This document shows positions 1-5,943 of a stretch of 6,296 nucleotides of DNA, one piece after another (positions within the stretch are counted from its first letter, which is position 1; each line of letters opens with the position of its first letter). The DNA is from Balneolales bacterium. GTDB lineage: Bacteria > Bacteroidota > Rhodothermia > Balneolales > Natronogracilivirgulaceae. The notes below the pieces were generated by a model that did not search any database, was not told the origin of the DNA, and saw nothing but the letters and a program-made list of their open reading frames with translations. Location of the stretch: NCBI GenBank assembly GCA_007135895.1, contig SLHZ01000237.1, positions 1 to 6,296 on the forward strand, written 5' to 3'. Both the position numbers and the translations under genes were made by a program.

Positions 1-99
1 GACACCGGCCGCCAGGTTTCGGTGAAGTACCCGGGCATTGGCCCTCAGGACCGACCGGTCGTTTTCAATGCGGGAATGATAAAAAGGAAAAGCACCCAT
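1..99 (-). CDS. N-terminal fragment of an unrecognised protein (cut by left edge)
   Basis: An open minus-strand frame of 33 codons starts at an ATG at 99-97 and runs off the left edge without a stop. The start is chosen because GGAG (minus strand, 112-109) lies nine bases before it, and because it begins 23 nt after the stop of the M50 protease gene, as expected for the next gene in the same operon. The visible peptide begins MGAFPFYHSRIEND and continues with an Arg/Ala/Leu-rich helix-like stretch ending NLAAGV. The opening (an FPFY strand followed by a helix with L-RAN) faintly recalls fold-type III PLP enzymes such as DAP decarboxylases, but this is far too short to assign. No function is claimed; that the frame is coding is moderately likely from its context and ribosome-binding site. 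Confidence 0.5.
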   Translation of the reverse strand, partial: MGAFPFYHSRIENDRSVLRANARVLHRNLAAGV

Positions 100-122
100 A
101 AAAAGACGCTCCAAATTTTCTG

Positions 123-1316
123 TTATCTGTTTTGCTCCGGATCCTCCGGACACTCCCGGCCGGATTCCGGTCTCATCTTCAAATCGCTGCTTGCCATTTT
201 AAAAAATGAACCGGGGGGAAAACCCGCTTTCTTGTGCTGCCATAGCCAGAATCGGATTTCATGGGCATCGCTCATCCCGAGTATTTCCCCTCTGTCAAGC
301 ACCGGAATATAATCTGCTTTCGGGATATTTCCCGGATGAAAGGTCTTCTCGTCGGAAATATCGACATATGATCCATCGTGAACGGGCTCATAGAGATGCT
401 CGATGGACTCATCTTCATTCGGAATACCCGGCAGTTTCCTGCCCAGAACTACCGACTCAAGCGCACCCTCGCGCCCAACCGGAATAATGGCATGAGAGAC
501 ATATTTCCGGTCCATCCTGTTTAGCTGGCGGATTACGGCGACAGGCGAACGCTCATCATCAATCCGGAAAATCAGATCTTCGAACCTTGGCTGGGAAATA
601 AGCTCATCTCTTCCCACATAAGCCGTATACCATAAATAGACCGCCAGAAGTGCTATCCAGACTGCCGTCGACCAACCGTCGGTCCATGCAACCACAAGAG
701 CTGCAATCAGTATGAGAAAAATAAAACCGATACTGATGTAGTAGGCCAGAATGGAGGCGCCATAAAAAAACCTGCGATGCCGCCAGAGAAGGGCACGCAG
801 GGCGCGTCCTCCATCCAGCGGAAATATCGGCAGCAGATTGAAACCGCAAAGCAACAGGTTCATGTAGACGACAAACTGAAGAACCAGGTAGACTCCGCCG
901 GAGACACCTTTCAGAGTACCGGCCAGCCACCAGGCCAGTCCGGCAAACATAAGTGAGGCCAGCGGGCCGGACAGGGCGATGATCAACTCTTCAGCCGGAC
1001 GCGAGGGACGCTGTTTCAGCTCTGCCATGCCGCCAAAGAGATAGAGATGGATTCGTTCCAGAGGCAGCTTCTGCCAGCGGGCCGCCAGGGCATGCCCATA
1101 TTCATGGACCAGTATCGACAAGGTGAGGAAAAGCGACGATGACACACCCATCAGCCAGTATACCCAGGTTGCCTGCGTAAACATGATTTGAGGATAGTAA
1201 CGCTCACTCAGCACCCACGACATCAGTATGATAACCAGGGGAAGCAACGGGTCGACAGTGATTCGCATCCTGCCGAACCTCAAACCGATTTTTTTTATTC
1301 TGCCACTAAAATTCAT
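123..1316 (-). CDS. M50 family (site-2-protease-like) membrane metalloprotease with C-terminal CBS-like region
   Basis: This is a 397-residue polytopic membrane protein of the S2P/M50 family, zinc proteases that cut substrates within or next to the membrane. The zinc motif HEYGH is at residues 71-75 inside a hydrophobic helix (about 50-80). The partner motif NLLPIFPLDGGR is at 160-171, with Asp168 as the likely third metal ligand. Other hydrophobic segments lie near 22-37, 100-133, 140-167, 183-210 and 216-233. An FGG segment near 94-96 and the SGPLAS segment at 116-121 are also typical of the family. After about residue 240 the protein is soluble. Stretches such as YIPVLDRGEILG (336-347) look like a diverged CBS-domain pair, a common C-terminal extension in this subfamily, though key CBS residues are not obvious. 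The N-terminus (FGRMRITVDPL) aligns by eye with the usual S2P start, supporting Met1 despite a weak Shine-Dalgarno (GGAA). The tail (about 380-397) is charged and probably disordered. It follows the FAD oxidoreductase by 30 nt on the same strand. The substrate is unknown; family assignment is secure. Confidence 0.92.
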   Translation of the reverse strand: MNFSGRIKKIGLRFGRMRITVDPLLPLVIILMSWVLSERYYPQIMFTQATWVYWLMGVSSSLFLTLSILVHEYGHALAARWQKLPLERIHLYLFGGMAELKQRPSRPAEELIIALSGPLASLMFAGLAWWLAGTLKGVSGGVYLVLQFVVYMNLLLCGFNLLPIFPLDGGRALRALLWRHRRFFYGASILAYYISIGFIFLILIAALVVAWTDGWSTAVWIALLAVYLWYTAYVGRDELISQPRFEDLIFRIDDERSPVAVIRQLNRMDRKYVSHAIIPVGREGALESVVLGRKLPGIPNEDESIEHLYEPVHDGSYVDISDEKTFHPGNIPKADYIPVLDRGEILGMSDAHEIRFWLWQHKKAGFPPGSFFKMASSDLKMRPESGRECPEDPEQNR

Positions 1317-1346
1317 GGAAACGATTCCGATTTGGGCACTTTTCGC

Positions 1347-2951
1347 TCAGAACCATCTTTTCTCACGGCGGATATCACGCAGGACTACCCGGGCCGCATT
1401 ATGACCGGCCGCACCGAACACCCCTCCGCCCGGATGACAGGAGGCACTGGCAAGATAAAGGTTTTCCACCGGTGTTTTGTACCGGCTTATTTCTGGTGTG
1501 GGCCGGAACAGAAACATCTGGTCGAAAGTCATTTCCACATGCATCACATTACCCGAAGGCATGCCATGCTTTCTTTCAATATCCAGCGGTGTCTGAATAT
1601 ACCAGTCGATACGCTTGTCCTTCATGTTCGGAGCATAACGGGTCACCACATCATAGATTTTTTCAGCTTCCCGCTCACGTATGTCATCCCAGTGCTCCCC
1701 ATTGCCCAGTCTGTAAGGATGCCACTGCGCCCAGGCATAAAGAAGATGACGGCCCTCCGGTGCCAGTGTGGGGTCGATCCGGGTGAAAGTCATGGCCAGC
1801 ACGGAAGGCTCCACTGGAGGCCTGCCTGCCATGAAATCACCCATGGACCGATTCATGTAAGCCCGGGAAGGAACCAGAAGCTGAAGACCATTATGGATCA
1901 GCGGATCATCCGGACATGAGGTGTATACCGGGAGTTCCTCCACCGCACACCGGATAACCATGCCAAAACCATTACCGGTATTTATATGTCCCACACGCTT
2001 GAAAAGCTTTGGCGAAAGATGTTCCGGGCCAACAAGATCGAGCATGGTGGTTTGCACATGGGCATTTGAGACCACGCGTCTGGCCGCCAGTTCACGGCCT
2101 GATGCCAGCCGAATACCGGCTGCCCGGGACCGGTTTCCGTCACTTTGGACGATAATCTTTTCTACCGGTTCATCGAGTATGATCTCACCTCCATGATCCT
2201 CGAGCATGCGCGCCATGGCACGGGTGAGCATGCCGCTTCCGCCCCGGGGCCGCTTGCCTCCGCTCTCGTGCAGCATGGCCTGCCAGCCAACAAAATCAGC
2301 CGTTGCCGTCTGATCTGGCATCGGTCCCGACTGGGCGGCAAACCAGAGCAGTGCCGTCTTGACCGATTCATTTTCAAAATATTCATCAACTACCTGGCCA
2401 TAACTGCTCAGTATCTTGCGGAGTCCGTCTGTCTGCTCCCCTTTGCGAAAGATTGAACCATCACGCAGCTGCCTTTTGAACATCTCCCGAAAAACCCCGC
2501 CAGTGGCCGGAGGTATCATGAAAACCGATAGCACCCCCTTGTTGATACGCTTCCAGAAATCAATGAAATGCCGATACGCCGCAGCATCAGCCGGAGAAAC
2601 CGCTGCAATGGAGTCCATGGTCTGCTCCACCGACCTGTGAAAGTGGATCACGCCACCGCCCGGAACGGGATAGGACATGAAAGGATCCATTTCGATATAT
2701 TCGAGTCCATACGACTCCAGATCCAGATCCCTGATCACCGGTGTCTGGTGAATCATGAAGTGCGCCGACGAGCCCACATCAATCTGATATCCCTCCGGCG
2801 CCTCGTCCGATTGAAACATCGGTTCCGTGCAGACAGCGCCACCCAGGGTATCCCGCCGCTCCACGACACAAACCTTGTGGCCCGCCTTGGCCAAATAACA
2901 GGCGGCGGTCATGCCGTTATGACCAGACCCAACAACAATCACATCATACAT
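1347..2951 (-). CDS. FAD-dependent oxidoreductase, CrtO/PYROXD2-like (phytoene desaturase superfamily)
   Basis: This 534-residue flavoenzyme belongs to the COG1233 group that holds phytoene desaturases, CrtO-type beta-carotene ketolases and PYROXD2. A Rossmann dinucleotide-binding motif sits at the N-terminus: VVGSGHNG at residues 6-13, with Glu31 at the end of beta-strand 2 (VVERRDTLGGA) placed to bind the FAD ribose. The C-terminal FAD-contact segment is at about 496-524 and reads ENLYLASASCHPGGGVFG then HNAARVVL, as in CrtO. Further CrtO-like landmarks are GLEYIEMDP in the first third, GGSGML near the middle, and MTFDQMFLFRP before the C-terminal motif. The length matches cyanobacterial CrtO (about 540 aa). 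The start is fixed by GGAGG six bases before the ATG and by the FAD motif beginning at once. It is the first gene of a probable leftward operon with the M50 protease. No crtB, crtI or other carotenoid gene is in view, so carotenoid ketolation is only one option; an oxidoreductase on another hydrophobic substrate fits equally. Family certain, substrate not. Confidence 0.92.
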   Translation of the reverse strand: MYDVIVVGSGHNGMTAACYLAKAGHKVCVVERRDTLGGAVCTEPMFQSDEAPEGYQIDVGSSAHFMIHQTPVIRDLDLESYGLEYIEMDPFMSYPVPGGGVIHFHRSVEQTMDSIAAVSPADAAAYRHFIDFWKRINKGVLSVFMIPPATGGVFREMFKRQLRDGSIFRKGEQTDGLRKILSSYGQVVDEYFENESVKTALLWFAAQSGPMPDQTATADFVGWQAMLHESGGKRPRGGSGMLTRAMARMLEDHGGEIILDEPVEKIIVQSDGNRSRAAGIRLASGRELAARRVVSNAHVQTTMLDLVGPEHLSPKLFKRVGHINTGNGFGMVIRCAVEELPVYTSCPDDPLIHNGLQLLVPSRAYMNRSMGDFMAGRPPVEPSVLAMTFTRIDPTLAPEGRHLLYAWAQWHPYRLGNGEHWDDIREREAEKIYDVVTRYAPNMKDKRIDWYIQTPLDIERKHGMPSGNVMHVEMTFDQMFLFRPTPEISRYKTPVENLYLASASCHPGGGVFGAAGHNAARVVLRDIRREKRWF

Positions 2952-2962
2952 GAAACACCTCC
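2952..2962 (-). promoter_or_regulatory. Ribosome-binding site of the FAD oxidoreductase gene
   Basis: The minus strand reads AACGGAGGTGTTTC then ATG. GGAGG occupies 2962-2958 with six bases to the start codon, close to ideal. It is the strongest Shine-Dalgarno sequence in the window, and it lies inside the last unit of the tandem repeat array upstream, so the other repeat units resemble weakened copies of it. Confidence 0.75.
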
Positions 2963-3084
2963 GTTATTCTTGCACATTTCCGTGTTTTGGCACATCTCCG
3001 TGTTTTGGCACATCTCCGTGTTTTTTGCGAACCTTCGTTATTTGTGCGAACCTTCGTAACTTTTGCGCACCTTCGTGTTTTTTT
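2953..3084. repeat. Seven-unit degenerate tandem repeat, 18-20 bp period
   Basis: Units on the plus strand are 2953-2971, 2972-2989, 2990-3007, 3008-3026, 3027-3045, 3046-3064 and 3065-3084. Units 2 and 3 differ at one base (GCACATYTCCGTGTTTTG), and unit 4 repeats unit 3 with a longer T run. Units 5 and 6 share GCGAACCTTCGT, and unit 7 is GCGCACCTTCGTG plus seven T. A rough consensus is GCRMAYCTYCGTGTTTTT: a GC-rich core with CCGT or TCGT, followed by a T tract. Most cores have a short dyad (CAC..GTG or CGAA-CC-TTCG). An eighth copy fades out after GCGCA at 3085. The units abut with no spacers, so this is not a CRISPR array. The array ends at the start codon of the FAD oxidoreductase gene; its role is unknown. 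Confidence 0.85.
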
Positions 3085-3092
3085 GCGCAGTG

Positions 3093-3122
3093 ATGCCATA
3101 AAATGGTAAACAATCTTATAAT
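3093..3122 (+). promoter_or_regulatory. Candidate sigma-70-type promoter for sppA
   Basis: A perfect TATAAT lies at 3117-3122, with ATGCCA (four of six matches to TTGACA) at 3093-3098, 18 bp upstream. Transcription would begin near 3129 and give a leader of about 140 nt before sppA that includes both hairpins. The -35 match is modest, and some Bacteroidota-related phyla use a different -33/-7 consensus (TTG / TAnnTTTG), which I did not find here. Confidence 0.35.
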
Positions 3123-3143
3123 TATCCCAACTTTTTTACAACG

Positions 3144-3191
3144 GATCCGTATACTCTACGGATTATCTTGTCAGATCCGCTTCTCGCGGAC
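3144..3191 (+). other. Twin hairpins in the probable sppA leader
   Basis: Two similar inverted repeats start 30 bp apart, each opening with GATCCG. The first pairs ATCCGTA (3145-3151) with TACGGAT (3157-3163) around the loop TACTC. The second pairs TCCGC (3176-3180) with GCGGA (3186-3190) around the loop TTCTC. The stems differ in sequence but both still pair, and the loops are near identical (TNCTC). That suggests a duplicated RNA element or a pair of operator half-site dyads. Neither hairpin is followed by a T run, so they are not intrinsic terminators. The palindrome ACGGATCCGT (3141-3150) overlaps the first hairpin's left arm. Confidence 0.5.
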
Positions 3192-3267
3192 ATACCTGAT
3201 GAATTTTCCGGCAGGTTTCTTCGTTCAAAGAAAGTAAACTTCCTCTCATTATAACATATCTCCTGAC

Positions 3268-5073
3268 ATGGGTTTTTTAAAAACTTTCCTCGCCACATTG
3301 CTGGCTATTATGGCCTCCCTGTTCTTCCTGTTTATCATTGGCGTGATCATGGTGGTCTCATCACAGCGCGAGACAGAGCCCTACATCCGCAGTGGCTCGG
3401 TACTGGAAATCAAGCTGGGTAATACGCTCCCCGAACGCCCTCCGCAGGACCCCTTTTCCCTTCTTTTCAGTGATCCGAGGCATCAGCCGGTTACTCTGAG
3501 CGGACTCAAGGAAAACCTCGAAAAAGCCGCTGTTGACGATCGTATTGAGGGCCTTTGGCTCAAGATGAACAACATTTCTGCACCCTGGCCCACTCTGATC
3601 GCCCTGCGTAATGAAATGCTGGCCTTCCGTGAAGAAAGCGGAAAATTCATCTATGTAACCACCGATGATATTGGTTTCAACGAAAGCAGCTATTTCCTCG
3701 CAACCGCCGCCGATTCCATCTTCTCCCCACCCGAAACTTTTTTTGAATTCGACGGTTTCTTCATTCAGGCCATCTTTTTCAAAGATATGCTGGACAAGCT
3801 GGGTATCCAGGCTCAGGTATTTCAGGCCGGAGACTATAAAGGCGCCATAGAAGCTTTCAGCAGAAATGATTTGTCCCCGGAAAACAGAGAGCAGCTCCAG
3901 TCGATCATAGATAATGTGGCCGATCTTTTTCTCGAAGCGGTAAGCCAGCGCAGCGGTCATGACCGGAGCGAACTGGACCGCATGCTCAATGAGGCGCCCT
4001 TTTTCACAGCTTCTGCAGCCGCAGGGGCCGGTTTCATCGACCGCCTGATCTATCCCGAAGAGATGAAAGAACGTATTGAAAAAACGGTTCTCGATCTCGA
4101 TCACCGGGAAATGCACACGGTTCCGTATCATCGCTACAACCGCGTAAGCCGTTCCGCTGCCGGCTTGCCCCGGATCCGGGAGAGCTATAAAATTGCCGTC
4201 ATCCATGCCTCCGGTGATATTATGCCCGATTTGGACAGCCCGGGTTTCACCTTCCTTGATGAAGAAAACATCACGGCCGGCAAACTCGGCGAACAGCTCA
4301 AGGAAGCTCGTGAAAATGACGATGTGAAAGCCATTGTACTCCGCATCAACAGTCCCGGCGGATCTGGTACCACTTCGGACCTGATCTGGCATGATCTTCG
4401 CAAAACAGCGGAAGTCAAACCGGTTATCGCCTCTTTCGGCCCCCTTGCCGCCAGTGGAGGATATTACATCGGCATGGCAGCCGATACCATCGTGGCTTCC
4501 TCCCATACCATTACAGGCTCCATCGGGGTCTTTGGCATGATGCTCAACGCCCGGGAACTCCTCAATGAAAAAATGGGTGTCCACTATGATGCCGTGACTT
4601 CTCACGATCAATCTCTCTGGATTTCCATTGACAGGCCCATGAGTGAAACCGGCCAGCAGCTGCTGCAGGGTTTCGTGGATGATTTCTATCAGGTTTTCAT
4701 CGAAAGAGTTGCCCTCAGCCGCAACATGACTCCCGAGCAGGTTCACAAGGTGGCGCAGGGAAGGGTCTGGACCGGCTCTCAGGCACTGGAAGCAGGCCTG
4801 GTGGATCTGATCGGTGATTTGGATGATGCCATAGCCATAGCGGCTGAAAAAGCAGGGATTGAGAACTATACCATTGAATCCTATCCCAAGCCGAAAGGAT
4901 TGCTGGAGCTGTTCTCTTCACCCGGTCAAAGCCAGATCAAGACACGCATTGCCCAGTCCGTGGCCCCGTCCATCGTCTCGGATCTGGATCGGTTCCAGCC
5001 TGTCATTGAAATGGCAAAACAGGAGCGCATGGCCATCATCACAAGACTTCCGTTTGATTTCAAAATTCAATAA
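3268..5073 (+). CDS. sppA: Signal peptide peptidase SppA, long (67K) form
   Basis: This 601-residue inner-membrane serine protease (family S49) degrades signal peptides left after secretion. It is the long form with two tandem ClpP-like domains, close in length to E. coli SppA (618 aa). A single N-terminal membrane anchor spans about residues 5-31. The catalytic base is expected to be Lys191 in GDYKGAIEAF in the first domain. The nucleophile is expected to be Ser396 in PLAASGGYY in the second, matching the Lys/Ser dyad split across the two halves in E. coli. Flanking signatures are NSPGGSGTTSD (361-371) and TGSIGVFG just after the nucleophile. The C-terminal VWTGSQALEAGLVD segment is also typical. 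Met1 precedes the membrane anchor directly and no in-frame start codon lies just upstream, but there is no Shine-Dalgarno; the bases before ATG read CTCCTGAC, so start recognition may depend on leader structure. The gene ends in tandem stops (TAATAA), and the MBL gene follows 38 nt later, probably in the same transcript. Confidence 0.96.
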   Translation: MGFLKTFLATLLAIMASLFFLFIIGVIMVVSSQRETEPYIRSGSVLEIKLGNTLPERPPQDPFSLLFSDPRHQPVTLSGLKENLEKAAVDDRIEGLWLKMNNISAPWPTLIALRNEMLAFREESGKFIYVTTDDIGFNESSYFLATAADSIFSPPETFFEFDGFFIQAIFFKDMLDKLGIQAQVFQAGDYKGAIEAFSRNDLSPENREQLQSIIDNVADLFLEAVSQRSGHDRSELDRMLNEAPFFTASAAAGAGFIDRLIYPEEMKERIEKTVLDLDHREMHTVPYHRYNRVSRSAAGLPRIRESYKIAVIHASGDIMPDLDSPGFTFLDEENITAGKLGEQLKEARENDDVKAIVLRINSPGGSGTTSDLIWHDLRKTAEVKPVIASFGPLAASGGYYIGMAADTIVASSHTITGSIGVFGMMLNARELLNEKMGVHYDAVTSHDQSLWISIDRPMSETGQQLLQGFVDDFYQVFIERVALSRNMTPEQVHKVAQGRVWTGSQALEAGLVDLIGDLDDAIAIAAEKAGIENYTIESYPKPKGLLELFSSPGQSQIKTRIAQSVAPSIVSDLDRFQPVIEMAKQERMAIITRLPFDFKIQ

Positions 5074-5111
5074 TAATCAAACCTCTTTGGCATTAAAGCG
5101 GCATACGGTTC

Positions 5112-5936
5112 ATGAGAAATGACCATTTTCGAATGGAACAGCTAAGCGAGGGGATCTTTGAAATCACCCCGGCCGGTTCCATTCGCAAGATCAGGGATCT
5201 GAAGCTTCTGCATGAACTCAAAGGTCCCAGCCTGGTAGGACTTGACCCTGTTCTCATAGATACCGGAAAGGCGTGTATCCTTCTGGATGCAGGCCTGGGA
5301 ATAGGTCTGGATTCGCTGGAAACAGACCATGAAACCTCCAACATCCTGACCAACCTGGAGATTTTCGGATACAAACCGGAAGATATCACCGATGTGATCC
5401 TGACTCATCTGCACTATGACCATGTGGCCGGCCTGAGCTTCACCGGAACCGACAACCAGGTCACCGCAACACTTCCCAACGCCCGGATACATGTCCAGAA
5501 AGCCGAGTGGGAAGCGGCACTCGACAGCATTCAGAATCACCAGGCCACACAGGGAATCGGATACGAACCCGACGATCTTTACCGTCTGGCAGCCGAAGAC
5601 CGGTTCGTCTTTCTGGAGAAGGAAAACCAGGAGATTCTTCCGGGTATCACCATTATCCGAACCGGCGGACACAGTGCAGGACATCAGGTGGTTCGTATTC
5701 GGCAGGGGCCCCAGACCTCCTATTTCTGCGGCGATCTGATACCCTCAGAACACTTCCTGCAACCCTTTGCCATCGGAAAAAGTGACATTGAGCCGATCAA
5801 GGCCCGAAAAGCAAGAACACTGCTGATACAACAGGCATGCCGGGAAAAAGCCACCCTGCTGTTTTATCACTCTGTTTACAACAAAACAGGCACCGTGGTC
5901 AGGGACAAGCACCACCGCTTCATCTTTAAAAAATAG
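5112..5936 (+). CDS. MBL-fold metallo-hydrolase of unknown substrate
   Basis: This 274-residue protein has a metallo-beta-lactamase fold and is likely cytoplasmic, since no signal peptide or membrane segment is seen. The metal-binding set is complete: THLHYDH (His99, His101, Asp103, His104), His187 in TGGHSAGH, Asp208 in YFCGDLI, and a late His253 in LFYHS. An Asp-containing LLDAGLG strand (58-64) replaces the LIDTG typical of the family. An insert of about 80 residues between the first and second metal motifs carries probable helices, as in YtnP/AHL-lactonase-like hydrolases. The start could be Met1 or Met8 (5133); neither has a clear Shine-Dalgarno, and Met1 is kept as the longer form. It sits 38 nt downstream of sppA in the same direction and its stop lies 7 nt from the stop of the convergent rho gene. 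Family membership is firm; whether it acts on a lactone, thioester or other ester cannot be told from sequence. Confidence 0.92.
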   Translation: MRNDHFRMEQLSEGIFEITPAGSIRKIRDLKLLHELKGPSLVGLDPVLIDTGKACILLDAGLGIGLDSLETDHETSNILTNLEIFGYKPEDITDVILTHLHYDHVAGLSFTGTDNQVTATLPNARIHVQKAEWEAALDSIQNHQATQGIGYEPDDLYRLAAEDRFVFLEKENQEILPGITIIRTGGHSAGHQVVRIRQGPQTSYFCGDLIPSEHFLQPFAIGKSDIEPIKARKARTLLIQQACREKATLLFYHSVYNKTGTVVRDKHHRFIFKK

Positions 5937-5943
5937 CCAGCCA

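Larger units (their letters stand above)
2952..3267. other. Divergent intergenic region between the FAD oxidoreductase gene and sppA
   Basis: This 316-bp gene-free stretch separates two divergently read operons. From left to right it holds a seven-unit tandem repeat (2953-3084), an AT-rich block with a TATAAT box (3105-3140), a perfect 10-bp palindrome ACGGATCCGT (3141-3150), two similar hairpins (3144-3191) and a pyrimidine-rich leader running into sppA. An AT-rich segment near 3113-3141 could also serve a leftward promoter: minus-strand TTGTAA at 3141-3136 with TAAGAT at 3118-3113, 17 bp apart, each matching consensus at four of six positions. That match is weak. I see no tRNA, known riboswitch or conserved small protein here. 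Confidence 0.7.

Noticed and set aside
136..150. Hairpin TCCGGA-TCC-TCCGGA at the end of the M50 gene
   Set aside because: It lies inside the coding sequence for the tail, has a three-base loop and no U tract after it; codon repetition explains it.
1188..1919. Plus-strand frame of 243 codons across the oxidoreductase/M50 junction
   Set aside because: It is antisense to two well-supported genes, and its product is of odd composition with no motif.
2568..3059. Plus-strand frame ending in the repeated peptide HISVFW
   Set aside because: Most of it is antisense to the oxidoreductase gene; the repeated peptide is only the DNA repeat read in a phase where two units are 18 bp.
2953..3084. CRISPR array
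   Set aside because: The units abut without spacers and differ from each other; there is no repeat-spacer alternation and no cas gene.
3065..3084. Intrinsic terminator in repeat unit 7 (CACCTTCGTG plus T7)
   Set aside because: The stem is only three base pairs, too weak for a terminator, and no gene reads into it from the left on the plus strand.
3216..3233. Inverted repeat TTTCTT / AAGAAA in the sppA leader
   Set aside because: Six mostly A-T pairs around a six-base loop are easily chance in this region, and no T run or box follows.
3361..4746. Long minus-strand open frame (461 codons) opposite sppA
   Set aside because: It lies wholly antisense to a gene with clear SppA motifs, its product shows no recognisable domain, and its openness follows from sppA codon usage.
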